In this document: positions 19,204 through 28,278 of the stretch, piece by piece | Layout of the letters: each line of letters starts with the position of its first letter | How positions within the stretch are numbered: the first letter of the stretch is position 1 | Assembly: GCF_000260415.1 (NCBI RefSeq) | Contig: NZ_BACP01000012.1 | Location: forward strand, 1 to 59,114 | Direction of reading: 5' to 3' | Source of the DNA: Liquorilactobacillus mali KCTC 3596 = DSM 20444 | Lineage (GTDB): Bacteria; Bacillota; Bacilli; Lactobacillales; Lactobacillaceae | Length of the DNA: 59,114 nt | Program-made: the position numbers and the translations under genes | Notes under the pieces: generated by a model | The model's input: the letters and a program-made list of their open reading frames with translations, nothing else | The model's database searches: none | Told to the model about the DNA's origin: nothing

Positions 19204-19566
19204 ATGTATTTAAAAATCACTCCGGAAGCACAGGAAAAACTACGAAGCAAGATAGGCGGGTCAGATGTTAAGGTTTTGTTAGACTTTGACGATGGTGTAG
19301 GTGCCCTTTCTCGTGTAGGTACTTGTACTTTAGCATCTGTTTTCCGCGTGCTTTTAGTTGACCCAGCTATTGATTCGCATGACTACGATGAAAGTATTGA
19401 TACTGATATGGGTCCAATTGCCATTAAAGGTTACAGTAAAATGTATATGGACGAAGACATGACACTAGAATTAAATGAAAAGACGCAAATGTTACGTCTT
19501 AAGGGTGCCAACTCCGGTGAGTTAACTGCTGCCGTTAATGTTGAGCGCTTTGAAGTCGGAGTCTAA
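19204..19566 (+). CDS. HesB/IscA-like (Fe-S_biosyn domain) protein without the cysteine motif
   Basis: A 120-residue protein that resembles the YqkB-type branch of the iron-sulfur cluster biosynthesis (HesB) domain family. The domain starts with MYLKITPEAQEKLR. The three cysteines that bind iron or clusters in A-type scaffolds are missing; the only cysteine is in RVGTCTLASVF. An A-type carrier role is thus doubtful. ATG at 19204 follows GGAGG at a good distance. It has its own promoter and is monocistronic, ended by a two-way terminator shared with the convergent pepD gene. Confidence 0.78.
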   Translation: MYLKITPEAQEKLRSKIGGSDVKVLLDFDDGVGALSRVGTCTLASVFRVLLVDPAIDSHDYDESIDTDMGPIAIKGYSKMYMDEDMTLELNEKTQMLRLKGANSGELTAAVNVERFEVGV

Positions 19567-19598
19567 CTCTGTTATGAACTGAATTCCTTAATTTGAAT

Positions 19599-19647
19599 AA
19601 AGTGACAAAAGCCTGCACTTTTTGATTAGGCTCTTGCCACTTTTTTT
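19599..19647. terminator. Bidirectional terminator between convergent genes
   Basis: AAAGTGACAAAAGCCT pairs with AGGCTCTTGCCACTTT around a 13-base loop, followed by a T-run. It serves the HesB-like gene and could also serve pepD on the other strand. Confidence 0.8.
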
Positions 19648-19648
19648 A

Positions 19649-21082
19649 TCATAAATTAGCATCGGTTTTAAAATCAAGCGGTGAAAATGCAGTCGCTTCA
19701 GTAATCAGTTGAGCAGTTAATTCTTCAACTTTTCTGCTTGCGTAGAGCGCATTTTCATTTGAATATTTTGTGATGAGATCACCCTTATTTTTCGATTTTA
19801 CATCACTTTGAATATGCTGATCAATTTCGCGAATACGCTTGTTTAATTCGATCCTAACTTCTTTTTGCATGGCCTTTAGCTTTTGACCAAACTCTAGGTA
19901 ATTACTATCAACCAAAATACCAAGCAATTTGTATTTCCAATAAGCCGAGTCTGCACTGTATGTCGCCTCTCCTTTTTTATAAGATTCTGGAGTATCGTTA
20001 ATTGTTGCGTAAAAGGGGACGAAGATACTTTGTGCAGTGACTCCCATTGCAAGCCATTGTATCCCTGCAAGTTCAAGTGGGAGATTAGGTCGAATTTGGA
20101 GAATATGTGATTCCTGCGTCTTTGCTAGGCTAATTGGACGGAACTTGTACTTTAAATCAGCGGGACCTTGTCCAATTGGATCATAATCTGTTCCCTGAAA
20201 GTGTGATCCAAGAACGAATTCAATATCTTCGCGGCTGATTAGACGATTCGCTTTGCGGATGAAAGGAAGCTCTTGACTCATTGGATTTTGTTCAATTTCA
20301 GGATTCAAATACTTTTGCCCATACCACACACGTGGGGTACTATAGATTGCATCGCTTAAATCTTGCGTTCCAAAGATATTACGGAAGTTGAAAGAATCTC
20401 TTGCAGAGTTTAGTTTGTTCAGTGAAACAAATTCCGTAATACCTGTTGAATATAAGAAGTTATCCTTATCAGAAAAGTCGATTTCTTGGATTGCTAACTG
20501 ATTGGCAACCACCGCATAGGAATCGTCAGGTATCCGTTGTGCTACCCAATGATGACCTGTTGCAATCTCCATGTACCAAGCATCTTTTTGATCGGCAAAT
20601 AAAATACCATTTGATTCACTTGCCCCTTTTTCTTCAACTATTTTGCCAAGATATTGGACACCTTCTCGAGCCGAATGGATATACGGCAGTGTGACTGTAA
20701 TCATTGCTTCTTCACCAATTCCATCAGAAATTAGCGGATCAGCTCCGAGAACTCGTTCATTTGCATACGCGCTTTCAGTAGCACTCATAGCAACACCATA
20801 CTCATTAAAGCCATCCTCAGCAAAGATACCGAACTTGTCGGTCCATTCGGGAGTGGCTGTGTAACGTCCGCTAATTTGGGGCAGCTCCATTGTAAAACCA
20901 TTGTCTGGCGAAATAAAGACCTGTTTATCGTCATAGTCAGTGTGAGGGTATACTTTAAAATGTTTTGGCCATGCGGTTTTTGAATCTTCGTTTCGCGCAA
21001 TCATGATCGATCCATCAATACTTGCTTTTCTTCCTACGAGCATACTTGTACAAGCTGAAAAACTCTGTTCTTTAAATGACAA
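19649..21082 (-). CDS. pepD: C69-family dipeptidase (PepD/dipeptidase A type)
   Basis: Ntn-hydrolase dipeptidase of lactic acid bacteria, cytoplasmic, used in peptide breakdown. The nucleophile is Cys11 in SACTSMLVGRKAS, exposed when the short propeptide MSFKEQSFSA is removed; DGSIMIARNED follows as in the family. Length 477 residues is typical. It starts with TTG, preceded on the minus strand by AGAGGAATT. Monocistronic. Confidence 0.9.
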   Translation of the reverse strand: MSFKEQSFSACTSMLVGRKASIDGSIMIARNEDSKTAWPKHFKVYPHTDYDDKQVFISPDNGFTMELPQISGRYTATPEWTDKFGIFAEDGFNEYGVAMSATESAYANERVLGADPLISDGIGEEAMITVTLPYIHSAREGVQYLGKIVEEKGASESNGILFADQKDAWYMEIATGHHWVAQRIPDDSYAVVANQLAIQEIDFSDKDNFLYSTGITEFVSLNKLNSARDSFNFRNIFGTQDLSDAIYSTPRVWYGQKYLNPEIEQNPMSQELPFIRKANRLISREDIEFVLGSHFQGTDYDPIGQGPADLKYKFRPISLAKTQESHILQIRPNLPLELAGIQWLAMGVTAQSIFVPFYATINDTPESYKKGEATYSADSAYWKYKLLGILVDSNYLEFGQKLKAMQKEVRIELNKRIREIDQHIQSDVKSKNKGDLITKYSNENALYASRKVEELTAQLITEATAFSPLDFKTDANL

Positions 21083-21200
21083 ATTAATTCCTCTTTCTTT
21101 TTCTAAATTATTTCGTTAAAATGATTCTAGCATAGCAGAGCTTTTTGTTGTAAGAAAAAGTTGCTGCTGTGTAAATTAATTTGAAGTGGAGAACTTAATC

Positions 21201-22091
21201 GTGCTTTTAAATAAAATACCAGATCAAATAAAGAGAATCGCAATTATTTTTTGGTCGTCAATCCTTTTGGCATGTGCTTTAAATTTATTTTTGATTCCAG
21301 GCAACATTTTTGGTTCCGGTCTTAATGGGATAGCGCAATTAATTTCATCCTTGTTGGTAAAAATTACAGGTATAAATATTGATACCGGATACTTTATATT
21401 CTTACTGAATGTTCCAGTTGGGATATTGGGGTGGTTAAAGGTCGGTAAAAGTTTTACGTACTACAGTGTTTTGACGGTCTTATTAACCACTATCTTAGCA
21501 ATTGTCATACCTGTTATTCATTTGACTTCAAATCCCCTGATGAGTGCCTTATTTGGAGGAGTCATCACAGGTGCTGGAGTTGGATATGCCTTGAAATTCG
21601 GTTTTTCAACAGGTGGGATGGATATTATTGCAGTTGTACTTAATAAGACAACCGGTAAATCCATCGGAAGCTTAATGATGATAACGAATATGATGATAAT
21701 TTTGACTGCTGGTGTTTATTTTAGTTGGCAAAGCGCATTATATACAATCATTTCAAATTATGCGATGACAAGAGTCGTTGATGGAATCCATACATCGCAT
21801 CAAAAGCTTACTGCTTTCGTGGTTACGAAACACGCAGAGGCAATCATCCCGGAGGTCAAAAACTCGCTGATTCGTGGTGTGACAGTTTTACAGTCAAGCG
21901 GTGGGTATTCAGACAGCAAAAATCAAACCTTGATGATAGTCTTGACCCGGTATGAACTGTACAAATTCAAGCAGATTATAGAGCAAACTGATCCAGCAGC
22001 ATTTATAAACTTTGTTAACACTGCTGATGTTGCAGGGAACTTTGCAGATGAAAAGCAGCAGGATGAAATCAAGAATAAATTGAGCAATTAA
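21201..22091 (+). CDS. YitT-family membrane protein
   Basis: Multi-pass protein with about five to six membrane helices in the first 200 residues (YitT_membrane, formerly DUF161), including GSGLNGIAQL and STGGMDIIAVVLN, and a soluble C-terminal DUF2179 domain with RGVTVLQSSGGYS. Function is not established for the family; some members are linked to transport. A GTG at 21201 with GGAGA about eight bases upstream is preferred to the GTG at 21186, which lies at that site. 296 residues. Divergent from pepD. Confidence 0.87.
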   Translation: MLLNKIPDQIKRIAIIFWSSILLACALNLFLIPGNIFGSGLNGIAQLISSLLVKITGINIDTGYFIFLLNVPVGILGWLKVGKSFTYYSVLTVLLTTILAIVIPVIHLTSNPLMSALFGGVITGAGVGYALKFGFSTGGMDIIAVVLNKTTGKSIGSLMMITNMMIILTAGVYFSWQSALYTIISNYAMTRVVDGIHTSHQKLTAFVVTKHAEAIIPEVKNSLIRGVTVLQSSGGYSDSKNQTLMIVLTRYELYKFKQIIEQTDPAAFINFVNTADVAGNFADEKQQDEIKNKLSN

Positions 22092-22205
22092 TAAGAAAGG
22101 GAAACAATCTTTTTTAAATAGCTTTTTTAGGATTTTTAATTGCTTTCCAATGTTATTTCTGCTTTAATATAACTATCATTTGTTTTGCTGAAAAGAGGGA
22201 AATTT

Positions 22206-22391
22206 ATGCCAATCGTACATATTGATTTGATTGAAGGTCGTACACAAGATCAACTTAAACACCTCGTGGAAGATGTCACTAAAGCTGTTAGTAAAAACAC
22301 TGGAGCACCAGCTGAACATGTCCACGTTATTCTTAGTGAGATGCAAAAAAACCGCTATAGTGTAGGCGGAGTTCTCAAAAGTGATGAATAA
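22206..22391 (+). CDS. 4-oxalocrotonate tautomerase-like protein
   Basis: A 61-residue tautomerase-superfamily subunit. After removal of Met the catalytic N-terminal proline is exposed (PIVHIDLIEGR). A basic residue in the RTQDQLKHL helix region and EHVHVILSEM fit the 4-OT fold; such subunits assemble as hexamers. Physiological substrate unknown. AGAGGG lies upstream of the ATG. A terminator follows. Confidence 0.9.
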   Translation: MPIVHIDLIEGRTQDQLKHLVEDVTKAVSKNTGAPAEHVHVILSEMQKNRYSVGGVLKSDE

Positions 22392-22406
22392 TTAGATGTG
22401 TATGAA

Positions 22407-22435
22407 GGGCTGGGGCAGTATTCCCGGCTTTTTTG
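22407..22435 (+). terminator. Intrinsic terminator after the tautomerase gene
   Basis: GCTGGG pairs with CCCGGC (one G-T pair), followed by a T-run, ending before the lysA ribosome site. Confidence 0.75.
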
Positions 22436-22473
22436 TTTAATTAGATTTTTTTGAAAAGAAAGGATGTTTGAAG

Positions 22474-23778
22474 TTGACAAGTTTATCGGATGAAATAGCA
22501 ACAAATGAAGCAGGACATTTAACAATTGGTGGGGTTGATACTTTAGAACTTGTTTCTAAATACGGTTCACCTTTGATAGCGTACGATGTCTCAAAAATAA
22601 AAAGTCAGATAAACCACTTCAAACAGGCTTTTATTGATGCAGATGTTCCTTATCGAGTGACCTATGCAAGCAAGGCCTTTTCGGCTGTTGCAATGTACCA
22701 ACTTGTTGCAGGCGAAGGACTAGGTTGTGATGTGGTTTCTGGGGGAGAATTAGTAGCTGCGTTAAAGGGTGGTATGCCGGCAAAAAGAATTGAATTTCAT
22801 GGAAACAACAAGTTACCAGTTGAACTGGAGATGGCTGTTGATGCTCAGATTGGTTGCATCGTGGTTGATAATTTTCAAGAAATAGCGTTTTTGAATAAGA
22901 TCTTAAAAGAAAAAGACACAACAATTTCTGTGGTTGTACGTGTTGCACCAGGAATTGAGGCTGAGACACATAAGTACATTTCAACTGGGCAAGAGAATTC
23001 GAAGTTTGGTTTTGATGTACACAGTGGTCAAGCTAAAAAAGCATTGAAAGAGTTAATCGATAATCCTAGAATGAATGTTCTCGGAGTACATTGTCATATA
23101 GGTTCTCAAATATTTGCTGCTAGAGGTTTTGTAATGGCCGTGGATAAAATGGTTTCCTTATTGAAGCAGTGGAATGAGGAGTTTGGTTTTTCTGCTAAAT
23201 TACTAAATCTTGGCGGAGGCTTTGGAGCACGATATGTTGATAGTGATCAGCCTTCACCTGCGGAGGATTTTGTAGAGCAAATTATTGCAGAGGTTAAGAA
23301 GAAAATATCTGAAGCTAACCTTGAATTCCCAGAAATTTGGATCGAGCCAGGACGTTCACTAGCTGCTGAAGCGGGCACAACTTTATATACGGTAGGTTCA
23401 CGCAAGGATGTAGAAGGAGTTTGTCACTTTGTTTCGGTTGATGGAGGAATGGGGGATAATATTAGACCAGCACTTTATCAGGCAAAGTATGCTGCGATTC
23501 TGGCTAATAAACCACATGCATTGAAGGAACAGATTGTTACCGTAGTAGGAAAATATTGCGAGTCTGGTGATATTCTGGTGAAAGATGCCTTGCTGCCAAT
23601 TACCCACCCAGGTGATACCTTGGCCGTTCCATCAACGGGAGCATACGGATATACAATGGCAAGCAACTATAATCGTAATCCGAGACCGGCCGTTGTCTTT
23701 TGTGAAAATGGCGAATCCAAATTGATTATTAGGAGAGAGACTTACGAAGATTTATTGAATTATGATTTAGGTCTCTGA
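22474..23778 (+). CDS. lysA: Diaminopimelate decarboxylase
   Basis: PLP enzyme of fold type III that makes lysine from meso-diaminopimelate. The PLP lysine is in TYASKAFS, HCHIGSQIF and LNLGGGFGARY follow in the barrel, and the C-terminal domain has CESGDIL, carrying the active-site cysteine from the partner subunit. Full length, 434 residues. I start at the TTG at 22474, nine bases from AAAGGA; another in-frame TTG at 22468 is only three bases away. No lysine riboswitch is seen. It stands alone, unlike operons with other dap genes. Confidence 0.93.
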   Translation: MTSLSDEIATNEAGHLTIGGVDTLELVSKYGSPLIAYDVSKIKSQINHFKQAFIDADVPYRVTYASKAFSAVAMYQLVAGEGLGCDVVSGGELVAALKGGMPAKRIEFHGNNKLPVELEMAVDAQIGCIVVDNFQEIAFLNKILKEKDTTISVVVRVAPGIEAETHKYISTGQENSKFGFDVHSGQAKKALKELIDNPRMNVLGVHCHIGSQIFAARGFVMAVDKMVSLLKQWNEEFGFSAKLLNLGGGFGARYVDSDQPSPAEDFVEQIIAEVKKKISEANLEFPEIWIEPGRSLAAEAGTTLYTVGSRKDVEGVCHFVSVDGGMGDNIRPALYQAKYAAILANKPHALKEQIVTVVGKYCESGDILVKDALLPITHPGDTLAVPSTGAYGYTMASNYNRNPRPAVVFCENGESKLIIRRETYEDLLNYDLGL

Positions 23779-23895
23779 TTTTTCAATCCTTCAGGAAATG
23801 ATATAAGAAAGTTTGAGTACTGGATTGATTGTTTATAATATTGGCGGAAAATAATTAGCATACATTTATTCAAAAATAATAGGTAAGCTTGGCAT

Positions 23896-23983
23896 AGAGG
23901 AGCTGAGTCAAAAGTTAACTTTTGACTTGGCCCCTCTTATTTATCTCAAATAAATGTGTTTCATAGGTTAATTTTAAAAGTAG
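23896..23983. repeat. Intergenic repeat, copy B (hairpin then tail)
   Basis: Hairpin arms AGAGGAGCTGAGTCAAAAG and CTTTTGACTTGGCCCCTCT with a TTAA loop, followed by a tail containing AAATAAATGTGTTTCATAGG. It occupies the middle of the 349-base space between lysA and the PAP2 gene; nothing else gene-like is visible there, and a promoter for the PAP2 gene must lie in the AT-rich remainder. Confidence 0.75.
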
Positions 23984-24127
23984 AAACTTTTTGTTTTGAA
24001 TGAACCCAACAAGATTAAAAAAATTATACTGTAAACGTTTTAATTTATTATTTTACATAACAAATAACAAATTGTGACAGAATATTTACATTAGTACGTT
24101 AGACTTTGAATTAAGGGAGATGATGTA

Positions 24128-25033
24128 ATGGAATATAGTGCTAAGAAAAAATTATTTTTAGTTTCAGCGATTATTTGTGTAATTTTACTTCTTATTGCAA
24201 GTTTTGGTGATTTGGCAATCAGTAATACAGTAATAAATTACAATAGTATTTTTGGAACGATTTTTCAAACATTTGGAGAATTTCCAGTTTATTGTATTTT
24301 TGTTTTATGTGGTGAGATTGCGATGGCATATGCTTTGAGACATCTTGATGAGATGTTATTTTCAAGTGTTCTATTTATTGGGGGTCTCAGTCTTTCATTA
24401 TGGCAGTTGAAGCAGTATCTTAATGAGATTGAAAGCTATGCTTTATCTGCACTCAGCAATATTCATTCAGGCAAAGATATGGGGTTAGCAAATAGTGATG
24501 CTGCAACAGCAAAACTTTCAGTAGGAATTGCCATTGCTTTGTGGTTGGTCGTCTACATAATAATCACAGCTTTAGTTCGATATTGGATGGCTAAAAAGGA
24601 TAATACGCAGCTTACCCGTTACTTGATTGTAGCTGTTTTTGCATCATTGACAGTTTGGTTTGCTTTAGAGATCAACCTGACTTTGAAGGATGTTTGGGGC
24701 CGTGTTCGTCCCTACGAACTGAGCGCTTCTCAAAAGGAATTTACACCTTGGTTCCATCCAAACGGTATTAATGGACATAAGTCTTTCCCTTCAGGTCACA
24801 CAATGGCGGGAACACTGTGTATTGTATTCTCCTGGTTTGCAACACAGTCGAAGTGGCATAAACGTCTTTGGGTCACAGGGATTGTCTATGGAATTTTACT
24901 CGGGGTATCGCGGGTAATCATTGGAGCTCATTTTCTTTCTGATGTAACATTCTCGTTCTTCTTAACTGCAACGATCATTTTTGTTATGCGTGAATTGTAC
25001 GATCGCCTTTTGAGCGATGATTTAAAAATGTAG
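24128..25033 (+). CDS. PAP2-family membrane phosphatase
   Basis: Integral membrane lipid phosphatase. All three catalytic motifs of the acid phosphatase signature are present: KDVWGRVRP, PSGHT, and SRVIIGAHFLSD. About six membrane helices are visible; the catalytic motifs lie on the outer side in this family. Likely substrates are undecaprenyl diphosphate, phosphatidylglycerol phosphate or another lipid phosphate, but sequence does not choose. AAGGGAGA precedes the ATG. Monocistronic. 301 residues. Confidence 0.9.
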   Translation: MEYSAKKKLFLVSAIICVILLLIASFGDLAISNTVINYNSIFGTIFQTFGEFPVYCIFVLCGEIAMAYALRHLDEMLFSSVLFIGGLSLSLWQLKQYLNEIESYALSALSNIHSGKDMGLANSDAATAKLSVGIAIALWLVVYIIITALVRYWMAKKDNTQLTRYLIVAVFASLTVWFALEINLTLKDVWGRVRPYELSASQKEFTPWFHPNGINGHKSFPSGHTMAGTLCIVFSWFATQSKWHKRLWVTGIVYGILLGVSRVIIGAHFLSDVTFSFFLTATIIFVMRELYDRLLSDDLKM

Positions 25034-25101
25034 TTTGAGCAGTATTAGAAAAGCCTTGATTTAGTAGAAGTAGTGATTTTTATCTTGATTTTAAAAAAAT
25101 A

Positions 25102-25226
25102 GAAGGGGCTGTGCGAAAATTAAAATTCGCCCATTCCTTCAATATTTATTTTCGGATAAATGTATATCCCATAAGTTGTATGTCGCATAAGTCAAAATTT
25201 TATTGGCTTATGGAGCATAATTTGTT
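25102..25226. repeat. Intergenic repeat, copy C
   Basis: An imperfect hairpin (GAAGGGGCTGTGCGAA with TTCGCCCATTCCTTC) is followed by a tail with CGGATAAATGTATATCCCAT and a second element TTTTATTGGCTTATGGAGCA. The tail is the reverse complement of the leading part of copy F. It lies between the convergent PAP2 and Cof genes. Confidence 0.7.
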
Positions 25227-25239
25227 TATTCTGAATTAA

Positions 25240-26052
25240 TTATTCAGCTAAACCAAGATATTTCTCAAGATAATTTGCTAAACCATCTTGTGTATTATCG
25301 AACTCAGTTATATCATTACTGATTTTTTTAAGTGCATCTGTTCCGTTCTTCATAACAACACCCCAGCCAGCATAATCGATCATTTCATAATCATTATGTT
25401 CATCACCAAATGCGATAATATTTTTGCGGTCAATATTATAATTATTAGCTAGAAGTCGAACTCCTTTTTCCTTAGTGATGCCCTTAGGAGCTAGTTCTAA
25501 AATTGGGTTTGCGCCACCCCATACACCAACCTCAATGTAGTCACCATAATTTTTCTTTAGCTCAGAGATGATTTTTTCTTTGGCGTCTTCCTCGACCAAA
25601 AGTGTGATAGAGGCTGGATCAGTTGCCAAATTATCTTCGTTTAGAAGCTGTTGTGTACTTAACGAAGTAGGAAAGAATCCATCGGTTACAGGATTAACAC
25701 TGTCTGCAAGCATCATTGTTTTTGCTTCAGCTGCAATTAATTTAATTCCCAAGTTTTCTTTATTTTTTAATAAATCAAAAGCAATCTCGCGTGAAAAAGT
25801 ATCTTGATATTCTTTACCCCAATTTCTGTAAGGAATATGACCAAGTGCACCATTGAAATTAATCATGGGCGTTTTTATTTGTAGTTCGTCATAGTACTTT
25901 TTTGAGATACGATATGGTCGGCCAGTGACAATTGAGACAATGTGTCCTGCCTTACATACTTTTTGCAGAACACTGATAGTTTTTGAACTAATAAGTGAAT
26001 CTGCATTCAGGGTTGTTCCGTCTAAATCTAATGCAATTAATTTTTGTTTCAA
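25240..26052 (-). CDS. Cof-type HAD-IIB sugar phosphatase
   Basis: Cytoplasmic HAD hydrolase with a C2-type cap. Motif I is ALDLDGTTLN with both catalytic aspartates, motif II is SIVTGR, motif III lysine is in GITKEKGVRLL, and motif IV is IAFGDEHNDYEM. Such enzymes dephosphorylate sugar phosphates, FMN precursors or similar small molecules; the exact substrate is unknown. It starts with TTG, preceded by TGAGGTG on the minus strand. 270 residues, normal. Confidence 0.92.
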   Translation of the reverse strand: MKQKLIALDLDGTTLNADSLISSKTISVLQKVCKAGHIVSIVTGRPYRISKKYYDELQIKTPMINFNGALGHIPYRNWGKEYQDTFSREIAFDLLKNKENLGIKLIAAEAKTMMLADSVNPVTDGFFPTSLSTQQLLNEDNLATDPASITLLVEEDAKEKIISELKKNYGDYIEVGVWGGANPILELAPKGITKEKGVRLLANNYNIDRKNIIAFGDEHNDYEMIDYAGWGVVMKNGTDALKKISNDITEFDNTQDGLANYLEKYLGLAE

Positions 26053-26174
26053 ATTAACACCTCATTCATGAAAACTCGTAGAATTTAAGATACCATAAAA
26101 ACACTAATTTTACTAGAGTTTGGTATAAGCAACGGTGTATAATTGGTACATAATTATATGGAGGCGATAGCACG

Positions 26175-26930
26175 ATGATGATTGTTGAACCAAAAAGCAT
26201 CAAAAATATTCCTGTTCTAGAGGTTGTTTTAGCTGATAGGAAAGAGGATAGTCTACCGCTGGTAATTTTCTATCATGGTTGGACTGGTTGCAAAGAGCGC
26301 GTCTTAACACAAGGATATGAAATTGCAAAGAGAGGATTTCGTGTTGTTTTACCAGATGCCCTTTATCATGGTGAACGAGAAGTAGATGGTCCCGCAGAAA
26401 ACCATCAGCTACAATTCTGGCAAATAATTGCGAACTCTGTTAAGGAATTTCCAACTTTGATTAGTTTTTACAAAAAGGAATTTGGAATAAAAGATAACAA
26501 AATAGGAGTTAGTGGATTGTCAATGGGAGGAATCACTACCTGTGCTCTATTGAGTATTTATTCGGAGATAACTGCTGCGGTATGTCTGATGGGCTCGCCG
26601 CGTCCTGTAGAATTTGCTAGAACCTTGTTGGACAGGATTCCAGGGGTTCAAGATGTGGATCCAGCATATGTTGAAAAAGAACTTGAACAATTATCGATTA
26701 TTGATTTATCCATGAATCCACAAAAAATTGCTGGAAGGCCTGTACATTTCTGGCATGCAACTGGGGATCGAATGGTTCCTTATAAGCCAACTAAGGAATT
26801 TTATGATAGAATTAAAGATCATTCGTATGCTGAAAATGTCAGTTTTACTACCACTCAAGGTGGTAGTCATAAAGTTTCTCAAGCAACAACCGTAGAAATG
26901 GCAGAAAGGTTTTATGAATATTTTGACTAA
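26175..26930 (+). CDS. Alpha/beta hydrolase, YitV-like esterase
   Basis: Cytoplasmic serine hydrolase. YHGWTGCKE is the oxyanion loop, the nucleophile is in GLSMGG, the acid is in HATGDRMVP and the histidine in GGSHKVS. The next gene encodes a DUF59 protein, as in the Bacillus yitV-yitW pair, which supports the assignment. No experimental substrate is known to me. GGAGG lies 11 bases before the first of two adjacent ATG codons. 251 residues. Confidence 0.87.
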   Translation: MMIVEPKSIKNIPVLEVVLADRKEDSLPLVIFYHGWTGCKERVLTQGYEIAKRGFRVVLPDALYHGEREVDGPAENHQLQFWQIIANSVKEFPTLISFYKKEFGIKDNKIGVSGLSMGGITTCALLSIYSEITAAVCLMGSPRPVEFARTLLDRIPGVQDVDPAYVEKELEQLSIIDLSMNPQKIAGRPVHFWHATGDRMVPYKPTKEFYDRIKDHSYAENVSFTTTQGGSHKVSQATTVEMAERFYEYFD

Positions 26931-26951
26931 ACTTAAAGCGGGGGATACAGG

Positions 26952-27272
26952 ATGACTAGTAGAAATGTTGAAGATGTAAAAGATGAGATTATTGAAAAGT
27001 TAGAAAATGTAATTGATCCTGAATTGGGTGTAGATATTGTGAATTTGGGATTGATTTACGAGATAGACCTTGACTCAGCTGGTTCATGCGAAATAAAAAT
27101 GACCCTGACAACGATGGGATGTCCGTTAACCGATGTTTTGGCTGAAATGATTGAGCGTGAGCTCCAGCCGATTGCTGAAGTTGAACAAGTAAATATTAAT
27201 TTTGTGTGGGAGCCAGCATGGACGATTGACAAGATGACAAGGTATGCCAAGATGGCTTTAGGGATTCACTAA
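26952..27272 (+). CDS. DUF59/MIP18 Fe-S assembly factor (YitW/SufT-like)
   Basis: Small carrier-type protein that helps mature iron-sulfur proteins. The DUF59 signature is plain: VIDPELGVDIVNLGLIYE, then MTLTTMGCPLTDVL, where the conserved cysteine can bind metal or cluster. 106 residues, normal. It starts 21 bases after the YitV-like gene and is followed 21 bases later by the permease-like gene, so all four genes to 29664 are probably one operon. Confidence 0.92.
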   Translation: MTSRNVEDVKDEIIEKLENVIDPELGVDIVNLGLIYEIDLDSAGSCEIKMTLTTMGCPLTDVLAEMIERELQPIAEVEQVNINFVWEPAWTIDKMTRYAKMALGIH

Positions 27273-27293
27273 AAAGGCTAGGAGACAAAATAA

Positions 27294-28274
27294 TTGTTAA
27301 CTAAAAGACTGTTCTTACTTTTATATACCGCTGTGTTTGCCATAGCAAGTGTGTTTCTTTTTGTAAAAATTCAACAGAAAAGTTTAATAATTCAATTGGA
27401 TAATCATAATTTGTCTGCGGCTGCATATCATGTTACCTTGAGTAAAAAAGAAACAATTTGGGATGTTACGCAGACAATTAAAAAAAGTAAAAATATCAAG
27501 GATGTGCAAATCCATTTTCAAGATAAAAAAAATAAGCACTTGACTTATTTTTACGGTACTGGTTCTTTTGGCGTTCCACCAATGATTAATGGTAACTTTT
27601 TTGGTACTGGAACTTTTGACTCTGAAGTCGAAGTAGCAGTTGTTGGAAAGAATTATGAGAAGAAGCTGTATGAACCAAAAGACCAAGAATATTTAAAAAT
27701 TGATAATAGGTATGTGCCTGTATTAGGTGTGATGGGTGACAAGTATTCATCTCAATTGGATAAGCAGATTTTTATAGTGCTAAGTATTGAAAAGAGCAAA
27801 CGTTTGATTGCCAATAATTATCGGATAATAGTTGATGGGAAAAAGGCATTAGACAAAAATACGCTGAAATCTGTATTAGGGGCCAAGCAAGTTGAGCATT
27901 TGGCGCAGAAACACTTTTTGATTAATCAAGATTCATGGATATTGGATCATTTTCAAGAGTTGTTAATGTTGTTTGCATTGTTCGTACTGCTCGTATTTGG
28001 GGTAATCGTTTGGATAATAAGCAATAAGAAACGGTATCGTAATCTTCTAGATGAGGGGAAAGAACCTCGACAACTGTTATTTGAAGAGTGGGAATTTTTT
28101 GTCCTTTTATCAGGTTTAGGAACAGTTTTTGGTGTGATGGCTGGTATGTTTATTACTGAATTGAATAATTATATACCATTACTGATTTATAATATAAGCA
28201 GTTTTATTCTGATAAACATCATATACATCCTGCTTTTAAGAAGAAGAGTAATAAGTATGAATAGGGGTCAGTGA
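27294..28274 (+). CDS. Predicted FtsX/MacB-like permease without a partner ATPase
   Basis: No named family recognised with certainty. The layout is one N-terminal membrane helix (about residues 5-25), a large external domain (about 26-220), then three helices (about 222-243, 270-290, 295-315) with a basic cytoplasmic loop in between. That is the topology of FtsX/MacB ABC permeases, and the external GVPPMINGNFF plus AVVGKNYEKK segments recall the MacB periplasmic core. No ATPase gene is adjacent. It begins with TTG after AGGAG and nearly abuts the methyltransferase gene (four bases). Confidence 0.6.
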   Translation: MLTKRLFLLLYTAVFAIASVFLFVKIQQKSLIIQLDNHNLSAAAYHVTLSKKETIWDVTQTIKKSKNIKDVQIHFQDKKNKHLTYFYGTGSFGVPPMINGNFFGTGTFDSEVEVAVVGKNYEKKLYEPKDQEYLKIDNRYVPVLGVMGDKYSSQLDKQIFIVLSIEKSKRLIANNYRIIVDGKKALDKNTLKSVLGAKQVEHLAQKHFLINQDSWILDHFQELLMLFALFVLLVFGVIVWIISNKKRYRNLLDEGKEPRQLLFEEWEFFVLLSGLGTVFGVMAGMFITELNNYIPLLIYNISSFILINIIYILLLRRRVISMNRGQ

Positions 28275-28278
28275 TTTA

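Noticed and set aside
22403-22473. Lysine riboswitch before lysA
   Set aside because: The space is too short and contains only a simple terminator and the ribosome site.
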